Below, in pieces: positions 1-6,186 of a stretch of DNA of 6,597 nucleotides. The DNA is from UBA10107 sp964572885. GTDB lineage: Archaea; Nanobdellota; Nanobdellia; Woesearchaeales; UBA10107. The first letter of the stretch is position 1; each line of letters starts with the position of its first letter. The notes beneath the pieces are model-generated. The model searched no databases and was not told the origin of the DNA. It saw only the letters and a list, made by a program, of their open reading frames with translations. The translations under genes and the position numbers were made by a program. The stretch lies in assembly GCA_964572885.1 (NCBI GenBank), contig CAZNFC010000042.1:1-6597 (forward strand), given 5' to 3'.

Positions 1-16
1 CTTTAAAATAAGGGGT

Positions 17-26
17 TTTATATATA
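17..26 (+). promoter_or_regulatory. TATA box of pelA
   Basis: An AT-only stretch (TTTATATATA) follows a purine/G-rich BRE-like AAGGGG at 10-15. Its centre lies about 25 nt before the ATG at 47. That is the usual archaeal TATA-to-start distance, so the transcript would begin at or next to the start codon and be leaderless. No Shine-Dalgarno sequence lies before the ATG. The ATG at 26 would overlap this box, which argues against it as the start. Confidence 0.6.
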
Positions 27-46
27 TGTTTTTCTGTTTTACAGTG

Positions 47-1102
47 ATGAAAATCATATTTTCTAACTTTAAAAAGGGGGAAGGCAAGGTCAAGATAACC
101 AACCTTGATGACCTGTGGTACCTTAGTCAGGTTATAGATGAGAAAGATGTGGTGAAAGGGGAGACATACAGGAAGATAAAGATAGGGGAAGGAGACAACA
201 TCAAGGTTTCCAGAAAGCCAGTATTCCTGTCAATTGAAGTGGAAAAAGTTGAATTTCACAAAGAAGGGGATATACTTAGGATATCTGGAGTTATACTGGA
301 AGGTCCGGAGGATGTTCCAAGAGGAACACATCATACATTCAATGTAGAAGTGAACAGCATAATAACGCTAATAAAAGAAAAATGGCTCGGTTATCAGATA
401 GAAAAGCTGGAAGAGGCAAGTTCTGAAAGCCAACCAAAGGTTTTAATCGTCATATTTGACAGGGATGAAGCGCATTTTGCATATGCAAAAGTTTACGGAT
501 ATGAATATCTTTCTGAGATCAAGAGTGACATCCCTAAGAAAGAAGAAGAAAGTAAATTTGAAGGAAATTATTATGACGATATAATAAAAAAGATAAAAGA
601 ATATGTCACAAGATTCGATATTGAAAGAGTAATAGTAGCAAGTCCTGCTTTCTGGAAAGAATATCTGATGAAAAAAATAAAGGATCCTGAGTTAAGCAAG
701 AAAATAATCACAGCAACATGCTCTTCTGCTGACAAGACAGCATTCAACGAGGTTTTAAGACGTCCTGAAGTTGAGACTGCGTTGAAAGAGAGCAGAACAA
801 TTGAAGAAATCAATATTGTTGACGAACTTTTAGGGGAAATAATGAGGGGAAAACTTGCAAGATATGGTTTCAAGTCTGTCGAAGAAGCTGTTAATACGGG
901 CGCGGTGAAGACTCTGATGATAACTGATTCTTACATAAAAAAGAAAAGAGAAGAAAATAATTTTGAAAGTGTCAATTCATTGATGAAATCTGTGGATGGA
1001 ATGAAAGGAAAAATAATAATTATCTCTTCCGAGCATGAAGGTGGAAAGAAATTAGATGGACTTGGAGGAATTGCTGCCATACTCAGGTATCAAATCAGCT
1101 AA
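47..1102 (+). CDS. pelA: Protein Pelota (aPelota/Dom34), ribosome rescue factor
   Basis: The 351-aa product matches the normal length of archaeal Pelota, an eRF1 paralogue. In known biology it enters the A site of stalled ribosomes with aEF1A and works with ABCE1 to split them, in mRNA quality control. Three eRF1-like domains are visible: an N-terminal Lsm-like domain (about 1-128, with the family signature NLDDLWYL at 19-26), a central domain starting near KVLIVIFDRDE (131-141), and a C-terminal L7Ae-like domain. The last holds GAVKTLMITD and ends in SSEHEGGKKLDGLGGIAAILRY. The GGQ peptide-release loop of eRF1 is absent, as expected for Pelota. I chose ATG 47 over an in-frame ATG at 26 because family members begin MKII-like and because 26 lies in the TATA box. 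It is probably a single-gene transcript, since a T6 tract and hairpin follow 40 nt after the stop. Confidence 0.95.
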   Translation: MKIIFSNFKKGEGKVKITNLDDLWYLSQVIDEKDVVKGETYRKIKIGEGDNIKVSRKPVFLSIEVEKVEFHKEGDILRISGVILEGPEDVPRGTHHTFNVEVNSIITLIKEKWLGYQIEKLEEASSESQPKVLIVIFDRDEAHFAYAKVYGYEYLSEIKSDIPKKEEESKFEGNYYDDIIKKIKEYVTRFDIERVIVASPAFWKEYLMKKIKDPELSKKIITATCSSADKTAFNEVLRRPEVETALKESRTIEEINIVDELLGEIMRGKLARYGFKSVEEAVNTGAVKTLMITDSYIKKKREENNFESVNSLMKSVDGMKGKIIIISSEHEGGKKLDGLGGIAAILRYQIS

Positions 1103-1135
1103 GTATATTCTGTAAGATATATTTTGTGGAATAGT

Positions 1136-1175
1136 TATGAATTTTTTATTTATATATTGCTTAAAAAAATTCATA
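1136..1175 (+). terminator. 12-bp inverted repeat with T6 tract; terminator or operator
   Basis: The arm TATGAATTTTTT (1136-1147) is perfectly complementary to AAAAAATTCATA (1164-1175), with a 16-nt AT-rich loop between them. The left arm carries six T residues 40 nt after the pelA stop. Archaeal termination depends mainly on T tracts, so ending the pelA transcript is the simplest role. Two G-U wobbles could extend the stem. Because it lies just upstream of a DNA-binding regulator gene, it could instead be a dyad operator. The arms do not resemble the published TrmB site (TATCAC-N8-GTGATA) closely enough to call it. Confidence 0.4.
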
Positions 1176-1204
1176 GTCTCTCGGCAATAGGTAAAAAAAC
1201 ATAA

Positions 1205-1214
1205 CCTTTTAATA
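1205..1214 (+). promoter_or_regulatory. Probable TATA box of the trmB-family gene
   Basis: CCTTTTAATA lies with its TATA-like core centred near 1210, about 43 nt before the ATG at 1253. Transcription would start near 1235 and give a leader of roughly 18 nt that includes the Shine-Dalgarno site. A second TATA-like stretch at 1149-1156 lies inside the inverted-repeat loop and is a less likely alternative. Confidence 0.35.
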
Positions 1215-1240
1215 GTAGTAGTATTCTGTATTATGAAAAG

Positions 1241-1247
1241 GGAGGGG
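1241..1247 (+). promoter_or_regulatory. Shine-Dalgarno site of the trmB-family gene
   Basis: GGAGGGG ends 5 nt before the ATG at 1253. It supports that start over the out-of-frame ATG at 1233, whose reading frame closes after 14 codons. Unlike pelA and pheS, this gene therefore uses a short leader with a strong ribosome-binding site. Confidence 0.65.
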
Positions 1248-1252
1248 TTTAG

Positions 1253-2062
1253 ATGGTTGTCAAAGACGATTTTTTAGCAAAGTTGAGGAGATACTTTAAT
1301 CTTAATCTCTACGAAGTTAAAATTTGGACTGCATTATTATCAAGAGGAGTCGCAACTGCAGGAGAATTATCTGATATAGCAAATGTTCCACGATCACGTT
1401 CATATGATGTTCTTGAATCTTTAGAGAAAAAAGGATTTGCTGTAACGAAGATTGGAAAACCGATAAAGTATGTTGCAGTACCTCCTGAAGAAGTTCTTGA
1501 GAGAGTAAAGAAAAATGTTGTAGAAGATGCAAAGAATATGACTACAAGACTTGAAGAGCTTAAGGGAACAGATGTTCTTGAAGAATTAAGTTCGCTACAC
1601 AATCAAGGGGTAGAATTAATTGATCCTGCTGATTTAACTGGCGCATTGAAAGGAAGGCATAATCTATACAATCATCTTGAATTGGTATTGAAAGGCGCCG
1701 AAAAGTCAGTGACTATAATGACCACTTCACAAGGATTGATGAGAAAGGTCGAAGGATTGAAACCTGTTCTTGAAAAATTAAAGAAAAGGGGAGTAAGAAT
1801 AAGAGTTGCTGCTCCTTTCACAAAAGAAAATGCAGCAGCAGTAAAAGATCTTTCAACAGTTGCTGAAGTGAAGAACAGCAACACTAAGGCGAGATTCACA
1901 ATTGTTGATGGAAAAGAAATGGTGTTTATGATTCTTGATGATGAAGAAGTCCACCCTACTTATGATGTAGGGATATGGCTTAACAGTCCGTTTTTCGCTT
2001 CCGCAGTAGAAGAGCTTTTCGAGCTTGGCTGGAAAAGCATGAAGACAACTACCTCCAAATAA
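1253..2062 (+). CDS. TrmB-family transcriptional regulator
   Basis: This is a 269-aa protein with the architecture of archaeal TrmB-type regulators. The N-terminal winged helix-turn-helix spans about 12-75: helix-turn-helix from AGELSDIANVPRSRSYDVL to EKKG (36-61), then wing strands ending KYVAVPPEEV. A helical linker follows (about 79-115), likely the dimerising coiled coil. The C-terminal effector domain (about 117-266) has the phospholipase-D-like fold pattern: VTIMTTSQGL, VRIRVAAPF, ARFTIVDGKEMVF, then VGIWLNSPFFASAVEELFELGW. The catalytic HxK motif of true phospholipase D enzymes is not seen, as is normal for regulators. Characterised TrmB proteins bind sugars and control sugar transport and glycolysis. 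No sugar genes lie nearby, so ligand and targets are unknown. It is flanked by its own promoter and Shine-Dalgarno site, and may be autoregulated. Confidence 0.85.
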   Translation: MVVKDDFLAKLRRYFNLNLYEVKIWTALLSRGVATAGELSDIANVPRSRSYDVLESLEKKGFAVTKIGKPIKYVAVPPEEVLERVKKNVVEDAKNMTTRLEELKGTDVLEELSSLHNQGVELIDPADLTGALKGRHNLYNHLELVLKGAEKSVTIMTTSQGLMRKVEGLKPVLEKLKKRGVRIRVAAPFTKENAAAVKDLSTVAEVKNSNTKARFTIVDGKEMVFMILDDEEVHPTYDVGIWLNSPFFASAVEELFELGWKSMKTTTSK

Positions 2063-2072
2063 GCTTCTGCTC

Positions 2073-2246
2073 ATGACAATAGATGAGATATCGGATGATT
2101 CGCAAGCTATTTTTAATGAAAGAGTGTTTTTGGATGCAGAACTGCCTTCTGTTATTTTAGATCAGCATGGCGGCGCAGTCATACAATATCATTCTCAAAG
2201 ATTTGAAACTCTGCAGTTCTATGGATACAAACATAGTGAACAATAA
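2073..2246 (+). CDS. Possible small protein of 57 aa, unknown function
   Basis: An open frame of 57 codons starts with ATG 10 nt after the trmB stop and ends in TAA, filling most of the trmB-pheS gap. The protein begins MTIDEISDD and ends YGYKHSEQ, with a hydrophobic middle (AELPSVILDQ). It has ten acidic and three Lys/Arg residues, and no Cys, transmembrane segment or signal peptide. Codon choice looks gene-like for this genome: all Asp are GAT, both Arg are AGA, and Glu is mostly GAA. Against it, there is no Shine-Dalgarno sequence and no TATA box at the right distance, so expression would depend on readthrough or coupling from trmB. I do not recognise the sequence. It could also be a decayed gene fragment or chance. 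Confidence 0.35.
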   Translation: MTIDEISDDSQAIFNERVFLDAELPSVILDQHGGAVIQYHSQRFETLQFYGYKHSEQ

Positions 2247-2268
2247 GCTCTTTTGACCGTTTTTAATC

Positions 2269-2283
2269 GAAAAAGTATATAAA
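2269..2283 (+). promoter_or_regulatory. BRE/TATA promoter of pheST
   Basis: GAAAAAG (BRE-like, purine-rich) runs directly into TATATAAA (2276-2283). The box centre is about 27 nt before the pheS ATG at 2306, so the transcript would start at or very near the start codon. No Shine-Dalgarno sequence precedes that ATG. A T5 tract at 2260-2264 just upstream could end transcription coming from trmB. Confidence 0.7.
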
Positions 2284-2305
2284 CAAACGTTAGACTGTTA
2301 TTTAT

Positions 2306-3817
2306 ATGGATATAAACAAAATACTTGAAGGGTTGCATCCTTTAGAAAGAAAGGTTGTGCCTTTCCTGGACAAGGTCAAATATCTTTCTGAACTTGTAGA
2401 GAAATCAGGAATGCAGGAAGTTGAGGCAATGAGAGCCCTTCAATGGTTAGAGGGTAAGGGAGCACTAAAGATCGTTTCTACTGAAAATGAGATTGTTGAA
2501 CTTGACAAGAATGGGATCGAATACTCTAAAAAGGGTCTGCCTGAAAGAAGACTTCTTATTGAAATAAGAAATGGGTCAAGTTCTGTAGATGACTTGATGA
2601 AGAAGTTCGGAAGAGATGAATTTGGAATTTCTGTAGGGATATTAAAACAAAAATCAGCAATAAATATGAACAATGGAAGAATTGAAATCACGCAGCAAGG
2701 GAAAAGGATTCTTGAAAAAGAAAGCATTGAAGAAAATTTCATAAAAATATTAAGCAAACACCCAATAGAATTGTCAAGATTGGAGTCTGAAGACAGATTT
2801 GCTTTTGAGAATCTTCTAAAGAGAAAGAATATTGTTAAAAAAAGGCCGGTAAAGATAAAATTTATTGAGCTTACTGAAATTGGAAGACTGCTTGCAAAAC
2901 AAAATGTTGAGAAGATTCATCTGATTGAGACATTGACTCCTGAAGTTCTGAAATCGGAAGAATGGAAAAAAAATAAATTCAGGTCATATGATGTAAAATT
3001 GAATGTTCCCCAGATATTTGCAGGAAGAAAACAGGAATACAGAAAGTTTCTTGATGATGTAAGACTTAAATTTCTATCATTAGGATTTGAAGAGATGAGC
3101 GGTCCTGTAGTAGAGAGTGAATTTTGGGACATGGATGCTTTGTTTATGCCGCAATTTCATTCCGCGAGAGATATTCATGATGCATATTATGTAAAGGATC
3201 CTAAATTTGCAAAATTAGATGATAAAATAGTTCAAAGTGTAAGACATGCTCATGAAAAAGGAGTTGCAGGAAGCAAAGGATGGAACTATGAATTTGATAT
3301 AAATAAAACAAGGAGACAGATACTAAGGACGCAGGGCACAGCGTGTTCTGCAAGAAAACTTGCTTCTAAAGATCTAAAAGTCCCTGGAAAATATTTCGGA
3401 ATCACGAGATGTTTCAGGCCTGATGTCATAGATGCGACCCATAATGCGGATTTCTATCAGACAGAAGGTATCGTAGTGGGAGAAAATCTAAACATTCGGC
3501 ATCTGTTCGGATTATTAGAGTTATTTGCAAAGGAATTTGCAGGAACCTCTGAAATAAAAATAGTTCCGGGATATTTCCCATTCACGGAGCCAAGTTGTGA
3601 ATTATTCGCAAAACATCCTCAGCTCGGATGGATAGAACTCGGTGGTGCAGGAATATTCAGGCCGGAAGTTGTGAACACACTTACAGGAAAGGACTTATCT
3701 GTGATTGCATGGGGAATCGGGATAGACAGGATTGGAATGTTCAAATTAGGAATAAAAGACATTAGGCAGTTATTCTCACAGGATATCCCGACTCTGAGAA
3801 ATATGAAGGTGATTTGA
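2306..3817 (+). CDS. pheS: Phenylalanyl-tRNA synthetase alpha subunit (PheS)
   Basis: The 503-aa subunit is of the long archaeal/eukaryotic type. It activates Phe with ATP and transfers it to tRNA-Phe in a cytoplasmic (alpha-beta)2 enzyme with PheT. About 1-220 is the N-terminal extension of winged-helix-like modules typical of this type, involved in tRNA contacts. The class II catalytic core follows: LGFEEMSGPVVESEFWDMDALF (from about 257), motif 2 region ILRTQGTACSAR (339-350) with FRPD (370-373), the Phe-site strand FYQTEG (383-388), FTEPS (426-430), GGAG (446-449), and motif 3 GIGIDRIG (470-477). Where bacterial enzymes have RTHTS in motif 2, this protein has RTQGT. I believe RTQGT/RSQGT-like forms occur in other archaeal PheS, so I do not read it as loss of function. 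The stop overlaps the pheT start by one base, indicating co-translation. Confidence 0.96.
   Translation: MDINKILEGLHPLERKVVPFLDKVKYLSELVEKSGMQEVEAMRALQWLEGKGALKIVSTENEIVELDKNGIEYSKKGLPERRLLIEIRNGSSSVDDLMKKFGRDEFGISVGILKQKSAINMNNGRIEITQQGKRILEKESIEENFIKILSKHPIELSRLESEDRFAFENLLKRKNIVKKRPVKIKFIELTEIGRLLAKQNVEKIHLIETLTPEVLKSEEWKKNKFRSYDVKLNVPQIFAGRKQEYRKFLDDVRLKFLSLGFEEMSGPVVESEFWDMDALFMPQFHSARDIHDAYYVKDPKFAKLDDKIVQSVRHAHEKGVAGSKGWNYEFDINKTRRQILRTQGTACSARKLASKDLKVPGKYFGITRCFRPDVIDATHNADFYQTEGIVVGENLNIRHLFGLLELFAKEFAGTSEIKIVPGYFPFTEPSCELFAKHPQLGWIELGGAGIFRPEVVNTLTGKDLSVIAWGIGIDRIGMFKLGIKDIRQLFSQDIPTLRNMKVI
3807..3813 (+). promoter_or_regulatory. Shine-Dalgarno site of pheT
   Basis: AGGTGAT, inside the last codons of pheS, is complementary to the 3' end of archaeal 16S rRNA (AGGAGGTGATC complement). 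It lies 3 nt before ATG 3817. It supports ATG 3817 rather than the in-frame TTG one codon earlier. Confidence 0.6.
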
Positions 3818-5478
3818 TGCCGACAATAAAATTCTCTTTGAAAGATATGAATGATTTGCTTGGAAAGAAGTTAAGTTTGGATGAACTCAAGAAATTACTA
3901 AATTACTGCAAGGCGGAAGTTGATAATTATGACGGATCAAAAGACGAAGTCTCTGCAAGTTTTGGTGATACGAATCTTCCTTACTTATGGAGCACGGAGG
4001 GAATTTCAAGACTTTTGAAAGGTGTCATCGGAAAAGAAAGAGGGATTCCTGATATAAAAACAAATAATTCTAAATATGAAGTGATTGTTGACGGATCAGT
4101 ATCTCAAGTCAGGCCTTTCATTGTTTCTTTCGCTGCAAAAGGAAAGAAGATTGATGATTATTCTATGAAACAGATGATTCAGCTCCAGGAAAAACTTTGT
4201 GAAAGTTTTGGAAGAAAGAGGCAGAAGATTGCAATAGGCATTTACAGCTTGAATAAGATAAAGTTCCCTGTCCATTACAAGGCAACAAATCCTGATTCGA
4301 TTAAGTTCGTTCCGTTGGATTTCAGAAGACCACTTACACAGAAAGAGATATTAGAAATGCATCCTAAGGGAAAGGAATATTCCTGGATACTGAAAGATGC
4401 AAAGAAATATCCTATTTTAGTAGATTCTGATGATAATGTTCTTAGTTTCCCGCCGATAATAAATTCGAATGAGACCGGAAGGGTTGAAGTGGGTGATTCT
4501 GATTTGTTCTTTGAAGCGACAGGAACTGATATTAAATCGCTTAATCTTGCTGCAAACATATTTGCGTATGCATTATATGAAAGAGGATTCAATATATTTT
4601 CAGTAAATGTGAAATATGGAAGTAAAATGATCAAAACTCCTGAATTAAAGACTGAAAAAATAAAGATCTCTGAAAATGATGTTGATAAAGTTCTTGGATT
4701 GTCCTTGAAGAGACAGGAAATAAAGAGTTTGCTTGAAAAAGCGAGATATGGTGTCAATGGAGATTTTGTGGAAATACCTTCATACAGGGGGGATATTCTT
4801 CATTCTGTTGATGTAATAGAGGATATCGGAATAATATACGGTTATGATAAGATAAAGGGATCTCCTTTATTTGAGCACAGTCTTGGAAAGACATTCGATA
4901 TAACCAGATTCATCGATAATGCGAGGGAGATTATGGTCGGTCAGGGATATCAGGAAACTATGAACCCTATTCTTTCGAATACTAATTTATTATACCAAAA
5001 TATGAATGTAAAGGATTTTGGGACGATTGAGATAGAGAATCCTATGTCTGAGACTTTCTCATGCGTAAGAAGCTGGATAATTCCATCGTTGATGAATATA
5101 TTATCAAAAAATAAGCATGTTGATTATCCTCAAAGAATATTCGAGGAAGGGATAGTTTCGGTGAAGAAAGGAGAAAATGCTGCCGAATATGAAAGAATTG
5201 CAGGAGTAACTGCCCATCGCGGAGCAAATTTCACTGAAGTGAGACAGATTATCGACTATATGTTAAGGATGTTTGGATTGAATTATGAAATAAAAGAGAT
5301 TTCTCATGATTCCTTCATAAGGGGAAGGGTGGGAAGAGTTAGTGTTAATGGTGTTGAAGTGGCTTATTTAGGGGAAATAAATCCCCAGGTTCTTGTCAAT
5401 TTTGGCTTAGAACTGCCTGTTGCTGGGTTTGAGCTTAATCTGACTGAGCTTTTTGCGCAAATCAAAAAAATTAAATAA
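3817..5478 (+). CDS. pheT: Phenylalanyl-tRNA synthetase beta subunit (PheT)
   Basis: The 553-aa beta subunit is of archaeal/eukaryotic length. It shares the bacterial subunit's core but lacks the EMAP/OB-type tRNA-binding insertion near the N terminus and the C-terminal anticodon-binding B8 domain. Visible in order: an N-terminal B1-like region (about 1-85, beginning PTIKFSLKDMNDLLG); the B3/B4 editing region that hydrolyses Tyr-tRNA-Phe (about 88-270, with QLQEKLCESFGRKRQKIAIGIY, HPKGKEYSWIL, VLSFPPIINSNETG and EATGTD); and the B5 domain (about 279-347). B5 carries PSYRGDILHSVDVIEDI from 321, with the conserved E335/D336 pair linked to Mg binding. A catalytically inactive synthetase-like domain closes the protein (about 350-553, with ENPMSETFSCVRSWIIPSLM). 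ATG 3817 overlaps the pheS TGA (TGATG), so the two are one operon and translationally coupled. No T-rich terminator follows. Confidence 0.96.
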   Translation: MPTIKFSLKDMNDLLGKKLSLDELKKLLNYCKAEVDNYDGSKDEVSASFGDTNLPYLWSTEGISRLLKGVIGKERGIPDIKTNNSKYEVIVDGSVSQVRPFIVSFAAKGKKIDDYSMKQMIQLQEKLCESFGRKRQKIAIGIYSLNKIKFPVHYKATNPDSIKFVPLDFRRPLTQKEILEMHPKGKEYSWILKDAKKYPILVDSDDNVLSFPPIINSNETGRVEVGDSDLFFEATGTDIKSLNLAANIFAYALYERGFNIFSVNVKYGSKMIKTPELKTEKIKISENDVDKVLGLSLKRQEIKSLLEKARYGVNGDFVEIPSYRGDILHSVDVIEDIGIIYGYDKIKGSPLFEHSLGKTFDITRFIDNAREIMVGQGYQETMNPILSNTNLLYQNMNVKDFGTIEIENPMSETFSCVRSWIIPSLMNILSKNKHVDYPQRIFEEGIVSVKKGENAAEYERIAGVTAHRGANFTEVRQIIDYMLRMFGLNYEIKEISHDSFIRGRVGRVSVNGVEVAYLGEINPQVLVNFGLELPVAGFELNLTELFAQIKKIK

Positions 5479-5480
5479 AA
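5468..5480 (+). promoter_or_regulatory. Weak TATA-like box before the 98-aa ORF
   Basis: An A/T-only stretch around TTAAATAAAA at the very end of pheT is centred about 25 nt before ATG 5500. That spacing would fit a leaderless transcript, matching pelA and pheS. There is no clear BRE, and the sequence also encodes the last Lys residue and stop of PheT, so it may be coincidental. Confidence 0.25.
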
Positions 5481-5499
5481 GAACTGCTTACCGTATTCT

Positions 5500-5796
5500 A
5501 TGGGGTTGGCCGATAACGAGTTTCCTGATGAGGAAACGATAAAGAAACAGGAATATTCTTCTTTTAAACTGACTGAGGTCCAGGAGAAAAACCTAGCTGA
5601 AATAGAGATGGAACTTAAGGAAAAGAAGATACATCCAGATAATAAGGATGAAGTCCTGGATTACCTTGAAAATCTGTATTCAGATATAAGTAAAATCAAA
5701 GAAGCAGAATATTCTTATGAAGGTGAGCAGAATTTCAATATAAATAGATATCTGCAAAGAATAAAGAAGCTTATTTCAGAGATAGAAAAGCTTTGA
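5500..5796 (+). CDS. Hypothetical acidic helical protein, 98 aa
   Basis: I do not recognise this family. The protein is strongly charged and acidic (24 Asp/Glu against 15 Lys/Arg), has no Cys or Trp, and has no signal or membrane segment, so it should be cytoplasmic. Helix is likely at about 24-43 (LTEVQEKNLAEIEMELKEKK), 48-70 (KDEVLDYLENLYSDI) and 83-98, with heptad-like Leu/Ile spacing that suggests a small helical bundle or coiled coil. It starts 21 nt after pheT with no Shine-Dalgarno sequence, so it is either cotranscribed with pheST or made from the weak TATA box before it. Its TGA is immediately followed by the stop of the convergent rpl14e, with no spacer. The uninterrupted frame and neighbour-like codon use favour a real gene. 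A link to translation is only a guess from location. Confidence 0.7.
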   Translation: MGLADNEFPDEETIKKQEYSSFKLTEVQEKNLAEIEMELKEKKIHPDNKDEVLDYLENLYSDISKIKEAEYSYEGEQNFNINRYLQRIKKLISEIEKL

Positions 5797-6147
5797 TTAT
5801 TTAGATTTCTTGGACTTTTCTACTGTCTTTTCAGTTTTCTTCTCAGCTTTTACCTTATTAGTATTTGAAGGTTTCCTTTGGGATAACTTTCTTTCCGTTT
5901 TCTTCTTTGGTTTTGTTTCCCAGACATCGAGTTTCAGTTTCTTGAATTCTGATGCAATATCCGAGTGAGATGCTCCTTTCTTGATCTTGATCATCTCATC
6001 CAAAGGTTCAAGATGCATGACATTGCACTTTCTCCTTCTTACATTGCCGTCTATCAGAACTAGATGATTGTCAAGCTGATCAGCTACGACACATATCCTG
6101 CCGGCATCTCTGCCTGCTGTTTTTACACATAGTCTTCCTATTTCCAT
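5797..6147 (-). CDS. rpl14e: 50S ribosomal protein eL14 (L14e)
   Basis: This is a 116-aa large-subunit protein of the archaeal/eukaryotic eL14 family. Residues 1-48 form the KOW/SH3-like rRNA-binding fold, with the signature GRLCVKTAGRDAGRICVVAD, then LVLIDGNVRRRKCNVMHLEPL. Archaeal eL14 is usually only about 75-100 aa. Here a low-complexity tail (about 78-116) adds 17 Lys/Arg in 38 residues, likely disordered and rRNA-contacting. ATG 6147 is supported by an upstream GAGGT ribosome-binding site. It is the second gene of the rpl34e-rpl14e operon, 39 nt after rpl34e. Its stop abuts the stop of the convergent 98-aa ORF. The T-rich opposite strand of its tail may help end rightward transcription. 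Confidence 0.92.
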   Translation of the reverse strand: MEIGRLCVKTAGRDAGRICVVADQLDNHLVLIDGNVRRRKCNVMHLEPLDEMIKIKKGASHSDIASEFKKLKLDVWETKPKKKTERKLSQRKPSNTNKVKAEKKTEKTVEKSKKSK

Positions 6148-6152
6148 TTTTT

Positions 6153-6158
6153 ACCTCT
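6153..6158 (-). promoter_or_regulatory. Shine-Dalgarno site of rpl14e
   Basis: On the minus strand AGAGGT ends 5 nt before the rpl14e ATG. It fixes the start at 6147. The site directly touches the 3' arm of the hairpin at 6159-6179. Confidence 0.6.
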
Positions 6159-6179
6159 GAGATCTGTCGCCAGAATCTC
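6159..6179 (-). other. RNA hairpin with GCGA tetraloop upstream of rpl14e
   Basis: Read on the minus strand, GAGAT, a bulged T and CTG pair with CAG-ATCTC around a GCGA loop. This gives an 8-bp stem with one bulge and a GNRA-type tetraloop. It fills more than half of the 39-nt rpl34e-rpl14e spacer and abuts the rpl14e Shine-Dalgarno site. It could affect translation of rpl14e, bind a ribosomal protein, or protect an mRNA end after processing. The fold is seen by eye and its function is inferred. Confidence 0.4.
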
Positions 6180-6186
6180 TAAGACT

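Noticed and set aside
26..46. In-frame ATG giving Pelota a 7-residue N-terminal extension
   Set aside because: It lies within the TATA box, and the added residues (MFFCFTV) do not match the family start. ATG 47 gives the canonical MKII-type beginning.
1205..1241. CCTTTTAATA pairing with TATT and AAAAGG across the trmB leader
   Set aside because: The pairing needs a 3-nt bulge, and its left arm is probably upstream of the transcription start, so an RNA switch is unlikely.
3814..3816. TTG as the pheT start
   Set aside because: ATG 3817 is one codon later, overlaps the pheS stop as TGATG, and has a Shine-Dalgarno site at suitable spacing.
4275..4757. 160-codon open frame on the minus strand inside pheT
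   Set aside because: It is antisense to the well-conserved editing and B5 regions of PheT. It has no promoter or ribosome-binding site, and its composition is that of a reverse-strand shadow.
4787..4792. Run of six G residues in pheT as a frameshift site
   Set aside because: The frame continues intact through the conserved PSYRGDILH motif, so there is neither a programmed shift nor a sequencing error to explain.
5767..5793. Two AAGCTT copies at the end of the 98-aa ORF forming a possible hairpin
   Set aside because: Each is a self-palindromic 6-mer in coding sequence. The stem would be only 6 bp with a 15-nt loop, and no T tract follows directly.
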